Positions 54,184 to 64,000 of a stretch of DNA of 64,000 bases are shown piece by piece (within the stretch, counting starts at the first letter, position 1; every line of letters starts with the position of its first letter). The notes beneath the pieces were generated by a model, which searched no databases, was not told where the DNA came from, and was given only the letters and a program-made list of their open reading frames with translations. The translations under genes and the position numbers were made by a program. The DNA comes from Symbiodinium natans. Its lineage: Eukaryota > Sar > Dinophyceae > Suessiales > Symbiodiniaceae. Location: contig CAJNDS010000540.1 of NCBI GenBank assembly GCA_905221605.1, positions 33,501-97,500 of the forward strand. The letters are read 5' to 3'.

Positions 54184-54256
54184 TTAGTCGCAGCCAGGAG
54201 TCGTCTTCTTCTTCTTGTCGCTCTTGTGTGCTTTCTGGCAGGAGGGGTCAAAGGCG
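54184..54256 (-). CDS. Possible terminal exon with TAA stop
   Basis: After CCTCAG| reads AFDPSCQKAHKSDKKKKTTP then GCD and TAA at 54184-54186. The lysine-rich tail resembles a real C-terminus. If so, a minus-strand gene upstream of the channel ends here. Alternatively it is an exon-like island in the channel's N-terminal introns. Confidence 0.45.
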
Positions 54257-54819
54257 CTGAGGACTCTTTGGGATACAGAATATTCGCGGGGGGGTGGGGG
54301 GGCGCCCTAAGTGCAGTTCTCCGGGTTCAGGGAGGGTGTAAGGTGTGTTGACTCTAAACCCGAAACCCTAGATCCCTGAATACCTAAGTGCATTTTGGTC
54401 CTTAACTTGGCATCCCTTGAACTTGGGATTTGGGGAATTTAGGCTTTAGGGCCTATGATATAATGGTTTGGGGGTAGAGGTGACAAAGATCCCAAACATG
54501 GATCTAGAGTCAGTTGAAGCTCGCCAGCCCCCCCCCCCCCCCCAATTTCTCCAACAAAGAGGACTCTCCATCCGGCACGGTGTAGGATTGAGGCTGGAGC
54601 TACACCGGACCGCGATCGGAACTGGTTGTCGGAGCTTGGATTTGATTTGGGTTGCTTCGTGGAGAGTTCGAAGTCCCAATACCTCCAAGCCTCCGGCTTA
54701 CATGGCGTGGGGCTTGCGGCGTCAGGCTGCGGTTTTGCAGTAGAGTTTAGGGGCCAATCTAGCTGAGGTTAATATCGCGAGCGCGGCTTCCGAAAAGCTC
54801 CGAACCCCCAAAAAAGACC

Positions 54820-55690
54820 CCTAAACCCTAAACCCCTAAACCCCTACACCCCTAAACCCCTAAACCCCTAAACCCCTAAACCCCTAAACCCCTAAACCCC
54901 TAAACCCCTAAACCCCTAAACCCCTAAAACCCTAAACCCCGAAACCCCTAAACCCCTAAACCCCTAAACCCCTAAACCCCTAAATCCCTAAATCCCTAAA
55001 TCCGTAGATCCCTAAATCCCTGAATCCCTAAACCCCTAAACCCCTAAATCCCTTAATCCCCAAATCCCTAAATCCCTAGATCCCTAAATCCCTAAATCCC
55101 AAAATCCCAAAATCCCGAAATCCCAAAATCCAAAAAAAAACAACTCCCTAAATCCCTAAATCCCTAAATCCCCATGATCCCTAGATCGCTAGATCCCTAA
55201 ATCCCTAAATCCCTAAATCCCTAAAACCCTAAATCCCTAAATCCCTAAATCCCTAAACCCTAAACCCTATAAACCCTAAACCCTAAACCCTGAACCCTGA
55301 ACCCTAAACCCTAAACAAAAAAGCCCTAAACCCCTAAACCCCTAAATCCCTAAATCCCTAAATCCGTAGATCCCTAAATCCCTGAATCCCTAAACCCCTA
55401 AACCCCTAAATCCCTGAATCCCTTAATCCCCAAATCCCTAAATCCCTAGATCCCTAAATCCCTAAATCCCAAAATCCCAAAATCCCGAAATCCCAAAATC
55501 AAAAAAAAAACAACTCCCTAAATCCCTAAATCCCCAAATCCCCATGATCCCTAGATCCCTAGATCCCTAAATCCCTAAATCCCTAAAACCCTAAATCCCT
55601 AAAACCCTAAATCCCTAAACCCTAAATCCCTAAACCCTAAATCCCTAAACCCTGAACCCTAAACCCTGAACCCTAAACCCTAAACAAAAA
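54820..55690. repeat. CCCCTAAA / TCCCTAAA arrays with internal duplication
   Basis: Eight-base CCCCTAAA units, then CCCTAAAT units. A block of about 365 bp (from about 54955) is repeated from about 55325, including its odd points: GTAGATC, an A9-10 run and CCATGATCC. Confidence 0.9.
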
Positions 55691-55700
55691 AGCCCCCTGC

Positions 55701-55751
55701 CTCTTTCTTGGGCTTGGAGGAGGACCTGGAGGTCCGTGCGTGCTCCAGGTC
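55701..55751 (-). CDS. Candidate exon, basic
   Basis: Acceptor TCAAAG|GAC, donor GAG|GCAGGG (GC); reads DLEHARTSRSSSKPKKE, phase 0 on both sides. The Ser/Lys-rich tail suggests a disordered or nuclear-localising stretch. Confidence 0.55.
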
Positions 55752-55832
55752 CTTTGACAAGTCGTTTGGGGTTTAGAGTTGAATTTAAGGTTTAGGGTTT
55801 GGAGTGTTGGAGTTTAGGGGGTTCGTTTCGGC

Positions 55833-55886
55833 GGTATGCGGATGCGGCTCGGTCCGGAGGGTAGACTTCAGGGTAATGCTCTGGTG
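55833..55886 (-). CDS. Candidate exon
   Basis: Acceptor TTCTAG|CAC, possible donor ACC|GCCGAA (GC); reads HQSITLKSTLRTEPHPHT. Function unknown. Confidence 0.4.
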
Positions 55887-56279
55887 CTAGAAACAATCAG
55901 GTACAGCACCCAAAATTGCAGGATTCCACACCCTCAGTTCTAGCGTCCCGCCCTCGCTTCGACCTTTGCAGGTCAGGGTTTCTTCGCTTTCTGAACGTGT
56001 GGGTTTCATGCAGGTCTGTTCGATGAACTGTATAGACCCGATCACGCCTAAAAGCCTATAACCCGAAATCCTACACCCTATTCTCCGCTTTTTTCGTAAA
56101 GGGGGGGGGGGGGGTTGGAGATCTGAAGGTTGAGGAGTTTGAGCTACGTCCCCTAAGTTTTGAAATGCAAAGCTTAAGAGCTTGTTGGGGTTTAGGGGGT
56201 CTCAGGGTGGGATTTCGGGTTGTTGGTGGTGTGTAGGGCTTTAGGGGATAGAGTCCTAAATCGGGGCAGCACAAGACGC

Positions 56280-56341
56280 CTCGGGAAGGCGGCTGCCTGT
56301 GCTGATGCCCCGGGACCAGAGGTCTGCCTCTGAACTCAAGG
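56280..56341 (-). CDS. Duplicated exon, copy 1
   Basis: Reads LSSEADLWSRGISTGSRLPE, donor GAG|GCGTCT (GC). Copy 2 at 56946-57007 has the same length and phase. Differences in this frame are mostly synonymous, with one Ser/Thr exchange; in the opposite frame the same change is Asp/Val. That favours minus-strand coding. Confidence 0.65.
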
Positions 56342-56849
56342 CTTTCGGATTTAGGGTTTCATTAGGGTTTAGGGCTTAAGGTTTAGGGTTAGGGTTTAGG
56401 GCTTAGGGTTTAGGGTTTCGGGTTTAGGGTTTCGGGTTTAGGCTTTAGGCTTTAGGACTTGGGGTGCAGGGGTTAGGGGTAAGGGGTTAGGGTTTAGGGA
56501 ATAAGGTTTAGTCTAGGGTTTAGGGTTTAGGCTTTACACGGGGAATAGGAGCATGCAAACTGAGGATGTAGGGCTTGTAGGGCTCAGGTTTAACGGCCGA
56601 TTTCAAGGCGGTGAACAGGCTCAATTGAAGAACTGACGGGGTGTGGGCTTAAGGCTAAGGGGTTAGGCTTCAGCGCCAGATGTGGATTGAACCACTACAC
56701 TAAGTCAATGAGGGAGTCCAAGAACGCCCTACGCCCTTTTGACCCTAAGTCCGCAAACCCTGAACCCTCAAACCCCCTCTCTACACAAACCTCACCCTGC
56801 AAGCCATTCAGCCCTGCAAACGCTACGCAATTGCACCCTATACCGTTTC

Positions 56850-56930
56850 CGAAGTAGGGGAACCACCTTGGGGTCCTTATTGGAAGGGGATCCTACTATT
56901 TGGAGGGTCTACATTGGGGGTACCCCAAAT
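56850..56930. mobile_element. Dispersed palindromic element family 2
   Basis: GGATCCTACTATTTGG core with GTTTCCGAA-TAGGGG-ACC arms. Relatives at about 44938-45050, 46195-46290 and 5965-6003. Confidence 0.45.
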
Positions 56931-56945
56931 CGGCGCAGAAGGTGC

Positions 56946-57007
56946 CTCAGGAAGGCGGCTGCCTGTGCTGATGCCGCGGGTCCAGAGGTCCGCCTCCGAA
57001 CTCAAGG
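56946..57007 (-). CDS. Duplicated exon, copy 2
   Basis: Reads LSSEADLWTRGISTGSRLPE, donor GAG|GCACCT (GC). Near-identical to copy 1, about 670 bp away; the surrounding intron sequence is not duplicated to the same degree. Could be mutually exclusive exons or a recent segmental copy. Confidence 0.65.
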
Positions 57008-57147
57008 CTTTCGGGTTTAGCAGGAGTTTGTATTGAAGGCAAGAGCTCTTTAATGGACAGTACGTCGGTTTTATAGGCGACTCCCAACGGTTCTTTACAT
57101 GGAGCGATTCTTTGTAGTGGAAACTCTGTGGAAAGGTCTTCTCAACA

Positions 57148-57795
57148 ATGACTTGGGAACTCCATCCATCAAAACCCATAGGAATTATTTGTTTCAGTGA
57201 AAGCGCATGTGGGTTCGATGCAATCATGATCAACATAGTGCGTGGTGGTTCGACCTGTGCGCAAACCGTGCGGCCAAAATTGGTTCGACAAACCGCAAAA
57301 CGAAGTTCGACGATCCATTGCATTGCCCTATTAGTGGAAAGTTCGAATCAATGGCAGGTCCCACCACGAACGCCCTCGAACCCATTGGCGCTTTGCAAAC
57401 GCTCTTGCACAAACCTTCCCGAACCTAAACATGTAAACCGTAGGCCCGCAGCCTGTTTTGTACATGCCTTAACGTTAATGGGTCTTCCCTTGGTGATGAA
57501 TAGAATTTTCCGAATGTTCGGAAACACAGTGGAGCTCCCATATCAATTCGGCCTCAATGGAAATTCTCTGGGAATTCTATTGGCTTGTCATATGGTTTGG
57601 AACAATAACAGCAAAGTTAAACCGGGACCCTCACTAAGTCAGGTTAAAGGAGTTTACCGCTACATTGACTTGCTTGTTTGTGGCTCTGGCTACCCAGATC
57701 AAGCCGACAAGACGACACCAATCTATGTAGGAATGCTCTCCTGCGTAGGAACACCCGAAACGCTGTATTGCCGTGGAAGGCAACATAAAACCTAA
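57148..57795 (+). other. Longest open frame in window (215 codons), unrecognised
   Basis: Runs through a repeat-poor stretch (57020-57840). I recognise no domain. Codon third positions are not GC-biased as in the confident exons, and it overlaps minus-strand open frames. In 64 kb an open frame of this length could arise by chance. It may be part of an inserted element. Confidence 0.2.
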
Positions 57796-57993
57796 ATCCG
57801 AAAACCTGACTGCCTACACGAAATAGACAGGGCACGTAGGTCTAAGGTTCAGGGTTCAGGGCAAAAGCCACCAACCCCGTAGAACCCTAAGATACTAAGC
57901 CCTTAAAACCCTAAACCCTAAACCCTAAACCCTAAACCCCAAACCCCAAACCCTAAACCTTACCCACAAGCCCCACCCAAAGGCTCAAGGCAC

Positions 57994-58065
57994 CTCCTCA
58001 ATCTGGTTTATGATGTGGCTCACGCGGACGGAACGGCGGCGTAATGAAGCCATCTGCATCTGATC
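57994..58065 (-). CDS. Candidate exon, basic amphipathic helix
   Basis: Acceptor TCACAG|GAT, donor GAG|GTGCCT; reads DQMQMASLRRRSVRVSHIIN then QIEE. Phase 0 on both sides, so it can follow the 58779-58835 exon directly. CCCTAAA left, TTTAGGG right. Confidence 0.65.
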
Positions 58066-58395
58066 CTGTGATGTGTTCATCTCGGTAGGGGGTTTAGGGT
58101 TTAGGGTTTAGGGTTTGGGGTTTGGGGTTTGGGGGTTTAGGGTTTTGGGTTTTGGGTTCAGGGTTTAGGGTTTGGGGTTGAGGGTTTAGGGTTGAGCGTT
58201 TTGTGCAGAGGGCTTCGGGCTTAGGGGCTCCCATGGGTGGGTTGTTGTTTGGAGTTTAGGGTGTACGCGCATCATGTAAACGAACGAGCGAAGAAGCTCG
58301 CCGAACCTTGAGACCTAAGCCTATGAAACCCAAAACCCGAGACCCTAAATCCAAAACCCTAAGCCCTGAGCCCGAATCCCTAAACCCTGCCTAAC

Positions 58396-58429
58396 GATGC
58401 GAGCGGTGATGACTGTCTTGTGTGTCAAG
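58396..58429 (-). CDS. Weak candidate micro-exon
   Basis: Acceptor GGCAG|C, donor ATC|GTTAGG; reads LTHKTVITARI. Its phase does not fit between the two better neighbouring exons, so it may be cassette-like or spurious. Confidence 0.25.
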
Positions 58430-58554
58430 CTGCCCCACTCTGGACCCCAAAGGCCCATCCGTCCAACCTACGCCAACCCCGCAAGAACCGCAGCCCTAAA
58501 CCCTAAACCCAAAACCCCAAATCCGAAGCCCTAAACTCTAAACCCAAACTTAAA

Positions 58555-58738
58555 CCCTAAACCCTAAACCCTAAACCCTAAACCCTAAACCCTAAACCCT
58601 AAACCCTAAACCCTAAAACCTAAACCCTAAACCCTAAACCCTAAACCCTAAACCCTAAACCCTAAACCCTAAACCCTAAACCCTAAACCCTAAACCCTAA
58701 ACCCTAAACCCTAAACCCTAAACCCTAAACCCTAAACC
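58555..58738. repeat. Long CCCTAAA array
   Basis: About 26 units, nearly perfect, left of the 58779-58835 exon. Confidence 0.95.
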
Positions 58739-58778
58739 CCAAAACCCGAAACTCTAAACCATGTTAAGATCAGGCTAC

Positions 58779-58835
58779 CTGCATCTCGTAGAGCTCCCGT
58801 GAGGAGGCAGAGACGCGGCGCTCGAACTGCGGCAG
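58779..58835 (-). CDS. Candidate exon
   Basis: Acceptor AACAG|CTG, donor CAG|GTAGCC; reads LPQFERRVSASSRELYEMQ, phase 0 on both sides. A long CCCTAAA array lies left and TTTAGGG right. Function unknown. Confidence 0.65.
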
Positions 58836-59634
58836 CTGTTTAGGGTTTAGGGTTTAGGGTTTAGGGTTTAGGGTTTAGGGTTTAGGGTTTAGGGTTAGGA
58901 CTTAGGGTTTCGGGTAGCAGGGTGGCCCACTGGCGCTACAGAGTAAAAGGACCGCTTAGGGCTTAGGGTTTAGGGTTTAGGGTTCAGGGTTGGGATTTGA
59001 ACTTCATGTTGCTTCCGACGCCTGCCCAAGCCGGACCGTGTGGGCACAAAACCTCTAAAGCCCTATGATGGGAAACCAAAACCCAAAACCCTACATTAAA
59101 CCTAAACCCTATATATACCCTATATATACCCTATATAAACCCTATAAACACCCTCCTATATCAACCCTATGTAAACCCTATATAAACCCTACTCCCTACA
59201 TAACCCTACAGCGCCAGAGGGCACTTGAAAAACCTCTTTGCCATTGCTTTTTGGCCTCGGGTTCAGGGTTGAGTTTGTAGAGTTTCGGTTCATGGGTTGC
59301 AGGAATACCCGACGTAGCCGGCTGCCTAAAGCCAAACCCTATACATCCTAAGGCCACCCCCTTCCCCCCCCCGCACAACAACAAGAGTAATCAACCATAA
59401 ACTCAGACTCTATAAATGACGAAGCCAGCCGAGAGTTTAGGGGATTTAGGCCTTAGGAAGCTTATATACGGTCTACGGGGTGGCGATTTCCACAGTCCCC
59501 CAAAATTATATATAACTAGGGCTCCATATCTGAACACTAAATCGAATTAACAATAATCCCAAATCGATACCTAGTTTAGGAATTTAGGGAAAAGGGTTTA
59601 GGGTTTAGGGTTGAAGGCTCCAAGCGATCCTCAC

Positions 59635-59685
59635 CTTCTCGTCGCATCTGTCGCTTGGTCGCGGGAACTCAATCGGCTGAGCCAC
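59635..59685 (-). CDS. Candidate exon
   Basis: Acceptor GGCAG|GTG and consensus donor AAG|GTGAGG; reads VAQPIEFPRPSDRCDEK, phase 0 on both sides, in frame with the next exon downstream. Function unknown. Confidence 0.65.
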
Positions 59686-59934
59686 CTGCCAAATCTTGCT
59701 TCCCCAAACCCCAAAAGGGCTTGGGGTTTAGGGTTTAGGGTTTAGGCGTTAGGGGTTAGGGTTTACGATGATTTAGGGTTTAGGGGGTTTAGGGAAACAC
59801 AAACCCACCGCAAGCCTAAGCAACAGAATGGCACCAAGACATGCAAAACTCCCTGACAGCCCGACAGACACGAATCTCTGGAACCCCTAACAAAAGCACG
59901 TATGTGGGCTTTAGGGTCTATCTTTGGGTCTATA

Positions 59935-60004
59935 TATACACACACGTATATATATATATATATATATATATGCATACATATATATATATTATATATATAT
60001 ATAT
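59935..60004. repeat. TA microsatellite
   Basis: Long interrupted TA tract; flanking DNA shows nothing coding. Confidence 0.9.
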
Positions 60005-60243
60005 TTAATGCTTGGATCTGGGGATGTCGTAAGGCATGAAGCCTCGGTCGGTATTCCGTCGCCGCTGGGCAAAAGGTTGAAAAAGTGGTGCTAAAGAAAC
60101 AGAAGCCCTCCTGCCATCCTGGACCTGAGGGTTTAGGGTTTAGGGTTTAGGGTTTAGGGTTTAGGGTTTAGGGTGTTTCGGGCAGGGTTGAAGTTGTTGT
60201 AAGAATTTCGGGCCTCCTCCTACCGCCCGCACTGCAGAGTGAC

Positions 60244-60305
60244 CTCTTAAGCCACTTCTTGCCATGCCGGTGCACTCCAATGAAGCACAGAAACAAGAAT
60301 GCAGT
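60244..60305 (-). CDS. Weak candidate exon
   Basis: Acceptor TTGCAG|ACT, donor AG|GTCACT; reads TAFLFLCFIGVHRHGKKWLK, a hydrophobic run followed by basic residues. Several frames are open here. Confidence 0.3.
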
Positions 60306-60386
60306 CTGCAAAGCCGGGTCTCGACGGGTCGCGGTACGTCTCCCCCCAAGGACTGGAACCCTAAACCTAAACCTAAACCTTACAAC

Positions 60387-60458
60387 CGTTCCCTCCTCCT
60401 CTGCCCCCGTCACCTGCTGCGAGCCGGCAGGCGACGTCTCAGCGCTGGTCTCCAATGG
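60387..60458 (-). CDS. Candidate exon, acidic and Ser/Thr-rich
   Basis: Acceptor CGACAG|CCA, donor ACG|GTTGTA; 24 codons including SAETSPAGSQQVTGAEEEGT. Phase 0 on both sides. Probably a disordered linker. Confidence 0.5.
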
Positions 60459-60676
60459 CTGTCGTATCTGGGAGAGCCAAAAGGGTTTAGGGTTTAGGGT
60501 TCAGGGTACTTGCGCCCTCTCACTCACGTTGGAACCAATGGGTGTCCAGAAACTGTTGGGGGGAAAATTCCCAAGCTGAGCAGAGACCTCTACACCCTAA
60601 ACCCTAAACCCTACACCCTATACCCTAAACCCTAAACCCTAAACCCTCTTATGAAACCCAAATACAAGATCCACGC

Positions 60677-60709
60677 CTCGGCCTCCTCCACGAAGGAGAT
60701 TTTCTTGGC
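60677..60709 (-). CDS. Candidate micro-exon
   Basis: Acceptor GGCCAG|GCC, donor GAG|GCGTGG (GC); reads AKKISFVEEAE, phase 0 on both sides. CCCTAAA left, TTTAGGG right. Confidence 0.55.
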
Positions 60710-60981
60710 CTGGCCCAAGGTGTTTCTGCGGTCTTAGGGTTGCAGGGTTTAGGGTTTAGGGTTTAGGGTTTAGGGTTTAGGGTTGCAGGGTTTAGGGTTT
60801 AGGGTGCAGGGTTCTCGGGCCCTCAACCCTAAATAGACTCTGAGAACCCTCAACCCTCAAGCATCAACACTAACCCTAACCCCTAACCCCTAAACACGAA
60901 ACCCTAAACCCTAAACCCTAAACCCTAAACCCTAAACCCCAAACTCAACCCTGAGAACAGAAAACCAAAAAGAAGCCGGGC

Positions 60982-61028
60982 CTGGCTGCCATTGGAGCTC
61001 TTGTTCTCGGCATCCTGCACCACCGTTT
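60982..61028 (-). CDS. Candidate exon
   Basis: Strong acceptor TTTTTTCAG|AA, donor CAG|GCCCGG (GC); reads TVVQDAENKSSNGSQ after a split codon. Function unknown. Confidence 0.55.
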
Positions 61029-61064
61029 CTGAAAAAACCCAGAAAGTCGGAGCTCAACTCAACC

Positions 61065-61155
61065 TAAACCCTAAACCCTAAACCCTAAACCCTAAACCCT
61101 AAACCCTAAACCCTAAACCCTAAACCCTAAACCCTAAACCCTAAACCCTAAACCC
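61065..61155. repeat. CCCTAAA array
   Basis: About 13 units to the right of the 60982-61028 exon; with the array at 60898-60945 on the left this exon has CCCTAAA on both sides. Confidence 0.9.
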
Positions 61156-61424
61156 TCAACCCTAACCTTACACCCCCCAAAAAAAGAAACAAAACCTATA
61201 CACCCTTTTTGCCAAGGGCAACTAGGAACCCTGCGCCGCTACCGAAGGCAGGAACTACAGTACTTGGTGCGGGGTTTGGGGTTTAGGGTTTAGGGCTTAT
61301 AGGGTTTACTCGGGTTTAAAGGGTTAGCGGTTTAGGGTTTAGGGTTTAGGGTTTAAAGGGTAAAGGGTTTAGGGTTTAGGGTTTAGGGCTAGGCTCCCCC
61401 CCCCCCCCGCCCCTGCGAGAGGGC

Positions 61425-61511
61425 CTCCCCACTGCTGCGCCAACTGCAGCTCAGCTCGCTGGTGACGTTGCTGGCCTCCGAGGAGCCTTGCTCCAGCAAC
61501 CTCGGCCCCAT
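61425..61511 (-). CDS. Candidate exon, possible start Met
   Basis: After CACCCAG| reads MGPRLLEQGSSEASNVTSEL then SCSWRSSGE, donor GAG|GCCCTC (GC). The plus strand is equally open (LLRQLQLSSLVTLLASEEP, donor GTGTTT), so strand is uncertain. TTTAGGG repeats lie on both sides. Confidence 0.4.
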
Positions 61512-62237
61512 CTGGGTGTTTAGGGTTTAGGGTTTAGGGTTTAGGGCTAGGGTTTAGGGTTTGGGGTTTAGGGTTTGGGGTTTAGGGTTCAGGGTTTAGG
61601 GTTTAGGGCTTGAGGTTGAGGGTTTAGGGTTGACCCTCAACCCTAAACCCTTGAGGGCTTCGGGCTCTGCCTTTAAGGGGCTTCTGGCTGAAGGCTTTGA
61701 TCAGAATCAGGCTGCTGAGGTTCGGAGTTCAGTCTTGAAGCATATCAGGGATGTTCCCTACTACGAACGTAAGCCCTAGCTTCTGAAGCCCCAAAGCTTG
61801 TCAAGGGTGGGACTTAAGAAGTCGATATCAGGGCTCGCATCTCCACAGCCCGAAGACACATCCCTGAACCTTCGGTGCTGGCGGAGTTTACTAGGGGGGG
61901 GAGAGAGGGGGCAGGATGTGGGAAAATGTTGAATTTACTGGGGCTTGGCGGGGGGGCTTTCAAGGTGACCTAGTCAGCATCCGCACACTACCCCGCACAA
62001 AGTTGTTGGAGTCTAAGGTGTAGAGCTTAGACTGTGTCAGCTTGTGGTCGTCTCGAGAAAAAAAGCTTCTGCGCATGTCATACCTGGGTTGTTCTCTACA
62101 TTCCAGGGCTCCCCCGTTTCTTGGAGGATCATTCTAAACGGACCGGCTGCTTTAAAGGCATTCAACAGCGGACCCTACTCAATGTAGGTAGACCAAACAG
62201 TCAGCAGAGTGCAAGCTTTAGGCCCCAGTGGTGCCAC

Positions 62238-62315
62238 CCGAGCGGCAAGTTCTGCATCTGCGTGCGCGGGGAGAGTGGGCCCTTCGGCGACGCCTTATTG
62301 GAAAAACTCCCTAAG
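62238..62315. CDS. Exon-like island, strand unresolved
   Basis: Plus reading: CGGCAAG|TTC to AAG|GTGTGG gives FCICVRGESGPFGDALLEKL. Minus reading: ATAAG|GCG to GG|GTGGCA gives ASPKGPLSPRTQMQNLPL. Both have splice sites and GC-rich third positions. Function unknown. Confidence 0.35.
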
Positions 62316-62332
62316 GTGTGGACAGCACGGAC

Positions 62333-62457
62333 TGGGAGGTTCCCCCTTATACTAATAGTTCCTAAGAGTCCTTAATAGTTAGGGACTCTAGTACCCCCCC
62401 CCCCCCCCCGACTATTATCCATATTCAGGGCTGCTGGTAGAAGGGGGAACATCCCAA
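62333..62457. mobile_element. MITE family 1, copy 2
   Basis: Inverted termini related to 17581-17683: TGGGAGGTTCCCCCTTATAC on the left and the complement of TTTGGGATGTTCCCCCTT on the right, around a central poly(C). Confidence 0.65.
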
Positions 62458-62684
62458 ACGGTACAGTCTAAGAACCCGGCACCCTCATGCTGAACCCTGA
62501 ATTGTTCGGGATGACTCCATTGATGTCGTCCCACCGAAGTGTGTCAACTTCTTTCGGGTCATGCGACAATTCGGCAATGCACCACTCTCAACAAAGTCAA
62601 AAAAAACCAAAAATCGCAACTCGGAGAAAAAAAACCTAACTTGGCGAGGGGAGGGGGAGGGACGGGGGGTTGGGGGGGTGGTAC

Positions 62685-62750
62685 CCCAACCCGGGAACAG
62701 CATAACAAAGCCGCAAACCGCACCATGGAGTCTGAGGCATCCGGCCGGTG
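62685..62750 (-). CDS. Weak candidate exon
   Basis: After GACAG| reads HRPDASDSMVRFAALLCCSR, ending at a GTACC donor. Overlapping frames are open. Function unknown. Confidence 0.3.
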
Positions 62751-62839
62751 CTGTCAACCTGCCAACGAGGGCTCGTGTCTGTTGCGCATAGAGGGCCCCC
62801 CCCTCCCCCCAACCTCCTCCCCAATTTCCGTCTGAAATC

Positions 62840-64000
62840 TAAACCCTAACCCTAAAGCCTATAGCTTTACAAACCCTAAACCCTAAACCCTAAACCCTAA
62901 ACCCTCAACCCTCAACCCTCAACCCTAAACCCGAAAAAAACGGAACCTTGAACCACATCCCTTGGCTGGCCTGGCTTCATGCCCAGCCGATCCTTGCAAA
63001 GAGCCGAGGGAATGCACAAAAGGTCGGTTTAGGGTATAGGGTATAGGGTATAGGGTTTAGGGTTTAGGGTTTAGGGTTTAGGGTTTTATGGTGGACCCTT
63101 AGGCTCAAAAAAAACCCAGAAGCCTTTATAGCGAGGCCTTTCGGCACAAAAAACCTTGGAGCCTCTTAGGGAAACTTAGGGAGACTTAAGGGATCGGTGG
63201 AACCCCCGACCCAAGAAGTCCATTTCTGCTTATGAGGTTTTCCAAGGGCCATGACACAAGAGGGCTCCTCCAATCCGCTTTCTAAACCCACCCTAAGCTG
63301 GCAAGACTCCCGCACCAGCCAAAGAAAAACAACGCTCGTGTAAACATGTTAACATGGGTGTTGATCTGATTGGGGGTCAAATTAAATTCCCACCAGTCAA
63401 CCCAAGAACTGCCCCACTCTCCCCCAAAAAAGGGTGTGTTAGAAGAGAACCAGCAACCCTTCAAAACACGTAAGGATACTGCTGGCCTCCTGCACACAAC
63501 GCCCCTAAACTTCAAGGCCCTACGTGCTGTCCACAGCAAGCCCAAACACTGTCAGCAAGACCGAACCCACAGCCGAAATCCCATGAAGCTAAATCTAAGA
63601 AGTCTCTGTCTCCCCCTGCACTCAAGACGCCTTGCACTCGAGCACCCCCCTTCCCCCCCCCCCCCCCACCACCAAAAAAAATAGAGCTAAAAAGCCCAAA
63701 CCCACGTTCTAGGGTCGAATTGTGTGTCGCTTGGTGGGGGCTGTAAATCTTTAATCTTTGTCTTCTGGGAGCATCAGTGACATGGCAAGGACTATGGGGG
63801 AAATGCATGGGGGAGTTTCAGGTTTTTTGGTAACGGCCACCACAATGTTTAAGCAGCAGCAATGCTACATGACAGGGGTTTAGAGAGCTCAGGGTTTAGG
63901 GCTTAGGGAGCGTGAGGTTTGTTCGAAGTACAGAGAGTGCGAGGTTTAGGTGCCAGGGTCTACAGATCAATAAGGGGTTTCAGACCAATTTGTGGGTTCA
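62840..64000. other. End of window: repeats and unique DNA, no confident gene
   Basis: CCCTAAA at 62875-62935, TTTAGGG at 63025-63090, poly(C) near 63652-63667. Unique DNA at 63100-63860 has open frames on both strands but no splice or domain evidence. Confidence 0.5.

Noticed and set aside
1-64000. Spliced-leader gene, rRNA or tRNA genes
   Set aside because: I looked for the dinoflagellate spliced leader and for obvious rRNA or tRNA landmarks and saw none, though a covariance-model search was not possible.

Overview
This window looks like nuclear DNA of a dinoflagellate, or a close alveolate relative. Evidence: plant-type telomere repeat units (TTTAGGG on one strand, CCCTAAA on the other) are spread throughout; no open reading frame exceeds 215 codons; coding sequence sits in GC-rich micro-exons of about 23-120 bases; acceptors are nearly all AG|G; and donors are mostly GC or GA rather than GT. 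I saw no rRNA, no CRISPR array, no recognisable tRNA and no dinoflagellate spliced-leader sequence.

The one gene I can rebuild with confidence is on the minus strand, about 51.5 kb down to 33.5 kb. It is a voltage-gated cation channel with one six-helix domain and a C-terminal EF-hand pair. Twenty-five short exons in the right order give the pre-S1 segment, S1, S2, S3, an arginine-rich S4, S5, pore (SITGGLSW), S6 (FAVLN then VMTGVFCQ) and two EF-hand units. Reading frame and intron phase carry across almost every junction. Possible N-terminal exons lie at 51.7-54.1 kb. A further minus-strand series at 54.2-62.8 kb is either more of the N-terminus or a separate upstream gene ending at a TAA at 54184.

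From 33 kb down to 1.8 kb a string of similar islands, mostly best read on the minus strand, encodes unrecognised peptides. Among them are a SET-like motif (HDCRPNC, 16.5 kb), an AT-hook-like motif (29.2 kb), a Cys-pair motif (12.7 and 2.5 kb) and a helical set at 8.8-11.5 kb. These probably belong to one or more further genes; their boundaries are not visible.

Between exons the DNA is mostly telomere-type repeat, poly(G)/poly(C), small inverted-repeat elements and, at 19.58-21.54 kb, a higher-order satellite. The most striking pattern is that islands tend to be bracketed on the plus strand as CCCTAAA-island-TTTAGGG. Each intron transcript would then begin with UUUAGGG and end with CCCUAAA, so its two ends could pair. 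One element (23921-24279) is cleanly inserted at a TA inside such a repeat.
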